Source: an uncultured Bacillota bacterium (GTDB lineage: Bacteria; Bacillota; Clostridia; Peptostreptococcales; Anaerovoracaceae). Taken from it: a stretch of DNA of 13,104 nucleotides. Of this stretch, positions 1-6,243 are shown in pieces (position 1 is the first letter of the stretch; each line of letters opens with the position of its first letter). The stretch covers positions 1 through 13,104 of the forward strand of contig CAMOXP010000021.1 in assembly GCA_946629205.1 (NCBI GenBank), given 5' to 3'. The translations under genes were made by a program, and so were the position numbers. The notes under the pieces are model-generated. The model was not told the DNA's origin. It made no database searches and worked only from the letters and a program-made list of their open reading frames with translations.

Positions 1-461
1 TCTTCAGCAACTGTTTCTGCTTTTTCAGCAGCTGCCTCTGCTTCCTCAGCAACTGCTTCCTTGACTTCTTCAGCTTCTTCTACTACAGCTGCCTTCTTCA
101 TTCTCTTCGGCTTTGACTTTCTGGCTTCCTGCTTTTCAGCATCAGATACTTCATCATAATCATCGACTGATGCCTTGGCAACATGACCGGAACCCTGCTT
201 CGAGATCTTGGAAACTGCCCATCTCATGAATTCCATTTTGACTTTGTCAGGACCTACCTGAACAACAATGGACTCATCCTTGGTCTTGACAACCTTGCAG
301 CAAAGTCCGCCAATCGTGATGATTTCATCCCCAACTGCAATGCTGGCTCTCATTTCCTTTGTTTCTTTTTCTCTCTTCTTCTGCGGTCTGATCATAAGGA
401 AGTACATCACTGCGAAAAGAAGTACCAGAATCAGAATCGAAAACATTGAACTACCCATCAT
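1..461 (-). CDS. yajC: Sec translocase accessory subunit YajC (C-terminus cut by window edge)
   Basis: YajC is a small single-span membrane protein that associates with SecDF and the SecYEG translocon. The reading frame starts at 461 and stays open to the window edge, giving 153 residues. It has a short N-terminus, one hydrophobic segment (about residues 6-24), then the family hallmark MIRPQKKREKE, and a small soluble domain with VGDEIITIGGL (about 43-53). From about residue 98 the protein becomes a charged Ala/Glu/Lys-rich tail running off the edge, so it is longer than the usual 85-110 residue YajC. The start is an ATGATG pair with GGAGGA at 471-476, 9 bases upstream of the first ATG, which I chose. 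It lies 53 bp after tRNA-Leu(CAA) with no terminator between them and no convincing promoter of its own, so it may be read from the tRNA promoter. secD/secF would be expected beyond the edge but cannot be seen. Confidence 0.9.
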   Translation of the reverse strand, partial: MMGSSMFSILILVLLFAVMYFLMIRPQKKREKETKEMRASIAVGDEIITIGGLCCKVVKTKDESIVVQVGPDKVKMEFMRWAVSKISKQGSGHVAKASVDDYDEVSDAEKQEARKSKPKRMKKAAVVEEAEEVKEAVAEEAEAAAEKAETVAE

Positions 462-514
462 TTGATTATTTCCTCCTGTAGATTAATGAATATTGTAATC
501 TTAATATACTATTA

Positions 515-601
515 TGGTGCCGGCTGTGGGGGTCGAACCCACACGGTGTTGCCACCACGGGATTTTGAGTCCCGCACGTCTGCCAATTCCATCAAGCCGG
601 C
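515..601 (-). tRNA. tRNA-Leu, anticodon CAA
   Basis: An 87-nt class II (long variable arm) tRNA including an encoded CCA end. The acceptor stem pairs GCCGGCT at 595-601 with AGCCGGC at 519-525, followed by discriminator A and CCA. The anticodon stem-loop reads CGGGA-CTCAAAA-TCCCG, giving anticodon CAA for UUG codons. The D arm (TTGATGGAATTGGCAGA) and the T arm (GTGGG-TTCGACC-CCCAC) are typical for bacterial leucine tRNAs. A sigma-A-type promoter sits directly upstream at 613-641. There is no hairpin terminator before yajC. Confidence 0.96.
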
Positions 602-612
602 GTAACAGAATT

Positions 613-641
613 ATTGTAACATCAGACCCTCATGATTTCAA
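613..641 (-). promoter_or_regulatory. sigma-A-type promoter for tRNA-Leu(CAA)
   Basis: The minus strand reads TTGAAA (636-641), a 17-base spacer, then TACAAT (613-618). Each hexamer matches consensus at 5 of 6 positions and the spacing is optimal. Predicted transcription starts near 606, leaving a leader of about 5 nt before the mature tRNA. The -35 box begins one base after the RND transporter stop codon. This promoter may also serve yajC. Confidence 0.8.
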
Positions 642-642
642 G

Positions 643-3600
643 TCAGACATTTACGATTTCAAGTTCTTCCTCCTTGATTTTTACCATATGCTTGCGAGAA
701 AGCCACTTGTACATGATCGGAATGATAAACAGCGTCGTAACGGTCGCGTAAATCAGCCCGCCGATACAGGTAAGCGCCAGCGGCTGCATCATTTCAGCGC
801 CCTGCCCGATCCCCAGCGCCAGCGGAATCAGACCCAATACAGTCGTAGCCGCAGTCATGATAACAGGACGCATCCTGACTGCCCCGGCCTCAACAATTGC
901 CGTATCCATGTCCATGCCTTCCAGCCGGAACCGATTGATACAGTCTACAAGCACAATACCGTTGTTGACTACGATACCTACCAGCATAACAAAGCCCATC
1001 ATGGACACAACGCTCAGCACCTGATTTGAGATCAGAAGCGCTATCATACCGCCGGTAAAGGCGAGCGGCAGCGTGAAGATGATGATGAACGGTGATCTGA
1101 GTGACTGGAACTGCGCTACCATGATCAGATACACAAGCAGAATACCGATAATCATCATCAGCACCATTTTCTTCATAGCATCCATGATCTCCTCATTTTC
1201 ACCGCTGTATTCGATCTCGACGCCCGGCTTCAGAAGGTGATCGTCACGGATCATCTTCTTTACGGCAGACGTCATCTTCGTGATATTGTAGTCATCCTTT
1301 ACACTGGCGGTGACACTGAGACTTCTGCGCTGGTCCTTATGATTGATCGTACTCAAAGATGCATCTCTGCTGATCACGGCGATGCTGGTCAGTCCCACGT
1401 TGTCAACGGTTCCGTCTTTTTTCTCCACATGGAGCTTCATATCTGTCAGATCCTGCAAGGAATATGTTCCACTCTTTTTGTTCTCTACGTTGATATCGAT
1501 GTTTTCACCGTCAACGGTAAGTTCCGTTGCTGTTTTATCTTCAGCCAGTTCTGCAGAAATAAGCTGATACACCTGCGCAACTGTAAGGCCGTTTTTCATA
1601 GCATCGTTCTTGCTGACCCTGATCCGCACTTCTTCTGTCGTAGATTCGGTGACGTCCGACACTTCTTCAAGCTGCTTCATCTCTCTCATTTTGTCTTCGA
1701 TATCCATACCGGATACGCGGAGTTTATCAAGGTCATCGCTGTAGAGGTTGATAGAGATGCCGCCACCTCCCATATATTCGGTCATATCCATATCAACAGA
1801 TGTAACAGCCTCGCAGCCCTCTGCTTCACACAAGCGTTCAATGGTGTCAGCGACCTTCTTGCCCTGATCAGTTTTATCGTCTTCCAGAACGATATACATG
1901 GTCGTCTCTTCAAAGGAATCATCCGAGTCCCCTGACATTCCGAACATCTCACCCATATTGGAAGCAAGCATGACGCCTACAGATTCAACGCCGTCGATTT
2001 TTCTGATTTCCTCGCTGATCTTATCATTTACACGGATCGTATCTTCCAAACTGCTGTCCTCCGGCATTGTAATGTCTGCCGAAATCTGAGAAGAAGACAT
2101 GGAAGGAATGAATTCAAAACCTCTCGTCAGCAGCAGCCCCGATGACGCAAACAACAGCACAAGCGCCGCCAGCACAAGTCGTTTCTTATGCATGAGAGCC
2201 CAGGCGATCGCCCTTCTGTACCAAGCTACGACTCGTCCGCCCTGTGCGAGAACAGACTTCTTCGTTTTTCTCACGAGAATGCCCTTCGCAACAGCAGGCA
2301 CGAACGTCAGCGCGATGAGCAGGCTGGCCAGCAGCGAATAAGTAACGGTGAGAGCCAGATCCATGAACAGCTCCCTCGTGAGTCCGTCGATGAAAACGAT
2401 CGGAACAAACACGCAGATAGTCGTCAGCGTAGATGCGGTGATAGCACCTGCAACCTGTGACGCACCGGAAACTGCCGCCTGTACCGCACTGAAGCCCTTC
2501 GCCCTGAGCCGGTAGATGTTCTCAATTACTACAATGGAGTTGTCCACCAGCATGCCGACGCCGATCGCAAGACCTGAAAGGGATATCATATTCATGGTGA
2601 CGCCGGTGAAGTACATGAGCGCAATGGCAAAGACAACGCTGACCGGTATGCTGATCGCGGTGATCGCAGTCGGCCGGATATCCCGCAGGAAGAACAGCAA
2701 AATCAGAATGGCAAACAGTGCTCCGAGCAACAGGTCTTTCGCAACAGAATTGATGACGACATGGATGTATTTACCCTGATCCATCAGAGCCGAGAAATGC
2801 AGTCCCTTGTTCTCTTTTTCAAGGGCATCGAATTCTTCTCTGATATTATCAGCCACTGTAGCTGTGGCATAAGTAGACTGCTTCGTGAAACTGAGGAGCA
2901 CGCCGTTTTCACCGTTGATCTTGGCGTAGCTGTCCGAATCATCAGCAACGTATGACACGGATGCGATATCCTTTACCCTGATGGGGGCAAGACCCTCGAT
3001 ATCCATATCAAACAAGATCAGCGACTTAAGTTCGTCTGTATCCTGGATTTTATCTCCGACACTGACCAGCAGTTTGGCGTCATTATCTGTCACGTAGCCG
3101 GCAGGCATGGAGAAGTTCTGGGCGTTGAGAACAGCGGATACGTTTTCCATAGTGATCACGCCGGTCATATCAGCGCTGTCCAGGGCAGCATCCTTCTGGG
3201 ATTCGATTTGATCCAGCGCGCTCTGCAGCTGCATAACGGTTGACTGAATCGTGCTCTGCGCTGCAGCCAGGTCGGAATATGTCGTGCTCAATGTAAAGGA
3301 CACTTCCTCCCTCTTTTTCTGCAGTTCATTTATCGCCTTATCGAGAGAACTGATTTTCTTGTTGATTTTTTTGATGGCGCTCTCGGTTGGTTTGATTGTT
3401 TTCTCAAGCGCGTCGATCTGATCCTGGATTTCCTTCTTTGTTTGTTCCAGATTCTCCGGATTTATAGTGACGGTACTGGGGACGCCCTCCGGCAGATTGT
3501 CCAAAAGCTCCGCCAAATCGATTGTCGGATCTTTTTCGAATTCCTCGATCTGTTTCAGCAGATTTTCCAGAGATTTGATCTGCAGTTTTGTATTGTCGAG

Positions 3601-4410
3601 CTGGACTTCCAGTTTCGTCCGCTGGTTCTCCAGTTCTTCTTTTCCTTTTTCAGACTGCCGGATATAAGTATCGAATTTCGATAAAGCTGTATCTACATTG
3701 CCGGTAACTTGGTCTTTGCCTTTTTTGATTTTTTTCTCGCCTTTTTTCGCTTTCTTGATGCCTTTCTTGACTTTGCTTTCATTGTCCGCGAACTCTGAAC
3801 GGATCGCAGCTTCCACCTTATCATTGACCTCGTCTATCTTGTCCTGGGACAGAACGACCTGGATACCCTCATCGATTATCCCGACTTTTGAAACAGAAGC
3901 AACGCCCTCGATTCCTTCGAGGTCGGTTTCTATATTATCCTTGACGAACCTGGAAACCTCCAGCGGGGATTTGCCCTTGATGCCGACCGCTGCTACTGTG
4001 ACAGGCATCATGTCCAGATTCATCTTGATGACGACAGGTTTCGCCGCATTATCGGGGAGCGTTCCTTCGATCTGATCGATCTTGTCACGGATGTCAACGG
4101 ACATGGAATCCATATCAACATCGTCAGTGAACTCCATTGTGATCACTGATACATTGTCAGATGAGACGGAAGAAATGTTATTGAGTTTTGCTAACGTCGC
4201 AAGCTGCTGTTCCAGAGGATCAGTGATCTGTTTTTCGATTTCCTCCGCAGTAGCCCCCGGCTGCTGGGTCATGACAACAGAATACGGTGCGTTGACGCTC
4301 GGCATCAGATCCGGCGTCATACTATAAAGCGCGACCGCACCGAATACGATCGCTATGATGACTCCGACAATTATAGTAAATGGTCTTTTGACGCTGTATC
4401 TCGTCAGCAT
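643..4410 (-). CDS. RND-family efflux permease with a large coiled-coil insertion
   Basis: A 1255-residue proton-driven RND permease of the AcrB/SwrC type, expected to export drugs, lipopeptides or other amphiphiles from the cytoplasmic membrane. The first membrane helix is at residues 9-30, followed by PGATAEEIEKQITDPLE, a typical RND porter motif. The second helix bundle begins near 556. Its TM4-type segment reads AIGVGMLVDNSIVVIENIYR (around 615-634), with Asp623 where AcrB has Asp407/Asp408. The matching segment in the second half reads GIVVNNGIVLVDCINR. The family is usually 1030-1070 residues. The excess is a Lys/Glu/Gln-rich, heptad-like block at about residues 193-413, inserted in the first porter lobe between LSQDKI and MTGVITMENVSAVLNAQN. 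The start lies 15 bp after the methyltransferase stop, and its GAGGA ribosome site abuts that stop, so the two are probably translationally coupled. No membrane-fusion partner is visible. Substrate unknown. Confidence 0.93.
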   Translation of the reverse strand: MLTRYSVKRPFTIIVGVIIAIVFGAVALYSMTPDLMPSVNAPYSVVMTQQPGATAEEIEKQITDPLEQQLATLAKLNNISSVSSDNVSVITMEFTDDVDMDSMSVDIRDKIDQIEGTLPDNAAKPVVIKMNLDMMPVTVAAVGIKGKSPLEVSRFVKDNIETDLEGIEGVASVSKVGIIDEGIQVVLSQDKIDEVNDKVEAAIRSEFADNESKVKKGIKKAKKGEKKIKKGKDQVTGNVDTALSKFDTYIRQSEKGKEELENQRTKLEVQLDNTKLQIKSLENLLKQIEEFEKDPTIDLAELLDNLPEGVPSTVTINPENLEQTKKEIQDQIDALEKTIKPTESAIKKINKKISSLDKAINELQKKREEVSFTLSTTYSDLAAAQSTIQSTVMQLQSALDQIESQKDAALDSADMTGVITMENVSAVLNAQNFSMPAGYVTDNDAKLLVSVGDKIQDTDELKSLILFDMDIEGLAPIRVKDIASVSYVADDSDSYAKINGENGVLLSFTKQSTYATATVADNIREEFDALEKENKGLHFSALMDQGKYIHVVINSVAKDLLLGALFAILILLFFLRDIRPTAITAISIPVSVVFAIALMYFTGVTMNMISLSGLAIGVGMLVDNSIVVIENIYRLRAKGFSAVQAAVSGASQVAGAITASTLTTICVFVPIVFIDGLTRELFMDLALTVTYSLLASLLIALTFVPAVAKGILVRKTKKSVLAQGGRVVAWYRRAIAWALMHKKRLVLAALVLLFASSGLLLTRGFEFIPSMSSSQISADITMPEDSSLEDTIRVNDKISEEIRKIDGVESVGVMLASNMGEMFGMSGDSDDSFEETTMYIVLEDDKTDQGKKVADTIERLCEAEGCEAVTSVDMDMTEYMGGGGISINLYSDDLDKLRVSGMDIEDKMREMKQLEEVSDVTESTTEEVRIRVSKNDAMKNGLTVAQVYQLISAELAEDKTATELTVDGENIDINVENKKSGTYSLQDLTDMKLHVEKKDGTVDNVGLTSIAVISRDASLSTINHKDQRRSLSVTASVKDDYNITKMTSAVKKMIRDDHLLKPGVEIEYSGENEEIMDAMKKMVLMMIIGILLVYLIMVAQFQSLRSPFIIIFTLPLAFTGGMIALLISNQVLSVVSMMGFVMLVGIVVNNGIVLVDCINRFRLEGMDMDTAIVEAGAVRMRPVIMTAATTVLGLIPLALGIGQGAEMMQPLALTCIGGLIYATVTTLFIIPIMYKWLSRKHMVKIKEEELEIVNV

Positions 4411-4425
4411 GTAATCCCGTTCCTC

Positions 4426-5343
4426 TTATCTGCCGGCGTTTCGCTGCATGAACACGCCGTCCTCATATCCCTGTATTTTCTTATCGGTCTCTGCCATCTC
4501 AAGACGCTGCTGCGTCCAGATGCAGTACCGTTCATCCTTCTCTATGCCGATATAATGCCGCTCCAGTTTCTTCGCAGCAACGCAGGATGTTCCGGAGCCT
4601 GCAAACGGGTCAAATACCAGATCGCCCCTGTTCGAACTGGCGAGTATCAGTCTGGCGATGAGCTTTTCCGGTTTTTGTGCCGGATGAGCTGTATTCTCCT
4701 TCATCGACCAGAACGGCACTGTGATATCATCCCAGAAATTGGACGGATGCGTATCACGGTAGTTCCCATCCTCTGTTTCGACCCAGTCCTTTGGCTTTCC
4801 GCCCTCTCTGTACGGTGCGATGACCTTGCGGCGCAGCTTAACATCTTCTACATTGAAAGTGTATCTGTCGCCTCTGGTCGCGAACCAGATATCTTCCATA
4901 CTGTTCTTCCAGTTCGACTTGGCGCCGCGTCCCTTTTCTCTCTGCCAGGTGATCCTGTTTCTGACCGTATAGTATTCTCCGAGCAGTTTGCCTATGGTCA
5001 GGCTGCTCTCCCAGTCACAGCAGACATATACAGACCCGCCTTCCTTCAGCACGTGGTTTGTTGCTTCAAGCCAGCTTCTTGTATACGCAGTATACTCATC
5101 CGGTTTCATTTTCGCGAAGCTCCTGCCGTTGTAATCCTTAGTAAGATTGTACGGCGGATCCACGACCATCAAGTCCGCACATCCTGCCGGAATCAGACGG
5201 CACGCATCGAACATATCCGCACAAATGATCTGATCTGCCGGTGTATCACCATGAAGATTCTCCAGTCGTTTGCACCTGTCAAGATACTCCCTTCCGTCTT
5301 CAATCTCCGTATTGATCGTTTTGTTTCGCTGTGACCTATCCAT
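4426..5343 (-). CDS. Site-specific DNA methyltransferase, beta class (N4/N6 family)
   Basis: An S-adenosylmethionine-dependent DNA amino-methyltransferase (N6-adenine or N4-cytosine). With the start chosen here it has 305 residues. Catalytic motif IV, VDPPYNL, is at about 61-67. A central target-recognition region follows (WQREKGRGAKSNWKNSMEDIWF). The SAM-binding motif I, DPFAGSG, comes late at about 245-251, preceded by HPAQKPEKLIARLI. The order IV, then TRD, then I defines the beta class (CcrM-like topology). The frame stays open upstream to 5610, but that stretch translates through tRNA-Leu, a terminator and a palindrome, so it is not protein. I chose ATG at 5343 because it is the first Met after the palindrome. 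It has no ribosome site, and TTG near residue 21, preceded by AAGGGAG, is an alternative. No restriction enzyme lies nearby, so it looks orphan. Target sequence unknown. Confidence 0.88.
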   Translation of the reverse strand: MDRSQRNKTINTEIEDGREYLDRCKRLENLHGDTPADQIICADMFDACRLIPAGCADLMVVDPPYNLTKDYNGRSFAKMKPDEYTAYTRSWLEATNHVLKEGGSVYVCCDWESSLTIGKLLGEYYTVRNRITWQREKGRGAKSNWKNSMEDIWFATRGDRYTFNVEDVKLRRKVIAPYREGGKPKDWVETEDGNYRDTHPSNFWDDITVPFWSMKENTAHPAQKPEKLIARLILASSNRGDLVFDPFAGSGTSCVAAKKLERHYIGIEKDERYCIWTQQRLEMAETDKKIQGYEDGVFMQRNAGR

Positions 5344-5365
5344 ACTTCGAATATCATACCACAGA

Positions 5366-5398
5366 AATGTGTCAAAGGGACGGTTCTTTTGACACATT
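5366..5398. repeat. 33-bp palindrome, REP-like
   Basis: Perfect 11-bp arms, AATGTGTCAAA and TTTGACACATT, flank an 11-base loop GGGACGGTTCT (plus strand). It lies between the tRNA-Leu(GAG) terminator and the methyltransferase start. There is no U-tract beside it, so it is not a simple terminator. My recollection is that similar GTGTCAAA...GACGGTTC...TTTGACAC palindromes recur in clostridial genomes, possibly as REP-type elements moved by IS200-like transposases; this could not be checked here. Confidence 0.7.
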
Positions 5399-5415
5399 AT
5401 TGTGAATTTAGATTT

Positions 5416-5454
5416 AAAAAGAAAAATACCGCCGCGAAATGAATCGCTGCGGTA
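5416..5454 (-). terminator. Intrinsic terminator of tRNA-Leu(GAG)
   Basis: On the minus strand, 8 nt after the tRNA CCA end, TACCGC-A-GCG pairs with CGC-G-GCGGTA around the loop ATTCATTT (5427-5454). This is followed by TTTTTCTTTTT (5416-5426). One A/G mismatch interrupts the stem. It closes the tRNA unit and insulates the methyltransferase gene downstream. Confidence 0.88.
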
Positions 5455-5462
5455 CTGTCTTA

Positions 5463-5545
5463 TGGTGCGGCCTGCCGGACTTGAACCGGCACGGTCTCCC
5501 ACACGCCCCTCAAACGTGCGCGTCTGCCAATTCCGCCAAGGCCGC
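5463..5545 (-). tRNA. tRNA-Leu, anticodon GAG
   Basis: An 83-nt class II tRNA with encoded CCA (5463-5465). The acceptor stem pairs GCGGCCT at 5539-5545 with AGGCCGC at 5467-5473, then discriminator A. The anticodon arm reads CACGT-TTGAGGG-GCGTG with one G-T wobble, giving anticodon GAG for CUU/CUC codons. The D arm (TTGGCGGAATTGGCAGA) and the T arm (GCCGG-TTCAAGT-CCGGC) are canonical. It forms a monocistronic unit with promoter 5579-5607 and terminator 5416-5454. Confidence 0.96.
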
Positions 5546-5554
5546 ACGTAATCT

Positions 5555-5572
5555 GTGCCTTTTCGCAGGCAC
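5555..5572 (-). other. Hairpin in the 5' leader of pre-tRNA-Leu(GAG)
   Basis: GTGCCT-GCGAAA-AGGCAC forms a perfect 6-bp stem that starts at the predicted transcription start (near 5572) and ends 9 nt before the mature tRNA 5' end. It has no U-tract, so it is not a terminator for coaE. It would be removed by RNase P with the leader. A role in protecting or processing the precursor is inference. Confidence 0.55.
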
Positions 5573-5578
5573 TCACTT

Positions 5579-5607
5579 ATTGTAGTTGCAAAACCATGCT
5601 TTGTCAA
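5579..5607 (-). promoter_or_regulatory. sigma-A-type promoter for tRNA-Leu(GAG)
   Basis: The minus strand carries a consensus -35 box TTGACA (5602-5607), a 17-base spacer and a -10 box TACAAT (5579-5584). Predicted transcription starts near the G at 5572. It lies in the 83-bp gap between coaE and the tRNA. Confidence 0.9.
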
Positions 5608-5628
5608 CACCCAAATTCGTTGAAATGA

Positions 5629-6243
5629 TCACTCGATTTCGATGCCAAGATAGTCTACGATGTCATCGAGCTGCCGGTACATATCCTCAGGTTCACCGGA
5701 ATTATCAACGATGAAATCAGACGAACGAGCTTTCTCGTCATCGCTGAACTGATTGTTGATTCTGTCCTGAATGTCTTCTTCATCTGCGTCGTCTCTGAGA
5801 CTGACGCGTCCGATGCGCTCATCCATATCTGCAGTGATCAGGATGACCACGTCGCACCTGTCGTTGATATTGGCCTCGAAAAGAAGCGGCGCGTCCAGGA
5901 GAATGCCTTTAGCATCCGTTTTTTCCAATTCTTCGATCTTCCGATCGATTTCTTCAATGATCTCGGCGTGGATCAGCCGGTCGTATTCCTCTTTGATTTC
6001 CTTGTTGTTGAAGACGAGATCCGCCATGGCCTTGCGGTCGAGAACAAGACCGTTTCCTTCCGCGCCGCCTTCTGTGACGCATCCGAACCGATCTCTGATC
6101 TCGGTCAGGATCGGCTGCCCGTCTGCGGTCAGTTCCCTTCCGATCTGGTCCGCGTCGATCACTGCAAACCCTTTTTCTTCAAGATAATCTGATGCTGTTG
6201 TCTTACCTGTTCCTATACCACCTGTGATTCCTATTACTATCAT
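5629..6243 (-). CDS. coaE: Dephospho-CoA kinase
   Basis: CoaE catalyses the last step of coenzyme A synthesis, ATP-dependent phosphorylation of the 3'-hydroxyl of dephospho-CoA, in the cytosol. The 204-residue product has the usual length (about 200). It begins MIVIGITGGIGTGKTTAS with the Walker A P-loop GGIGTGKT, followed by VIDADQIGREL, the LLDAPLLFEANI segment typical of the family, and a lid-like region RVSLRDDADEEDIQDRINNQ. I chose ATG at 6243 because it overlaps the polA stop as ATGA, implying coupled translation, and gives the standard N-terminus. An in-frame TTG at 6258 would add five residues, but its AAGGGAAG lies only 2 bases away. Adjacency of polA and coaE is a common arrangement in Bacillota. 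Confidence 0.95.
   Translation of the reverse strand: MIVIGITGGIGTGKTTASDYLEEKGFAVIDADQIGRELTADGQPILTEIRDRFGCVTEGGAEGNGLVLDRKAMADLVFNNKEIKEEYDRLIHAEIIEEIDRKIEELEKTDAKGILLDAPLLFEANINDRCDVVILITADMDERIGRVSLRDDADEEDIQDRINNQFSDDEKARSSDFIVDNSGEPEDMYRQLDDIVDYLGIEIE

Noticed and set aside
514..1029. 171-codon plus-strand open frame beginning MVPAVGVEPTRC
   Set aside because: Its first part is the reverse complement of tRNA-Leu(CAA); the remainder is antisense to the RND gene.
5344..5610. N-terminal extension of the methyltransferase frame up to ATG 5610
   Set aside because: It translates tRNA-Leu(GAG) (giving RNWQTR...GSSPAGRT), the terminator and the palindrome. An independent terminator separates this stretch from the gene.
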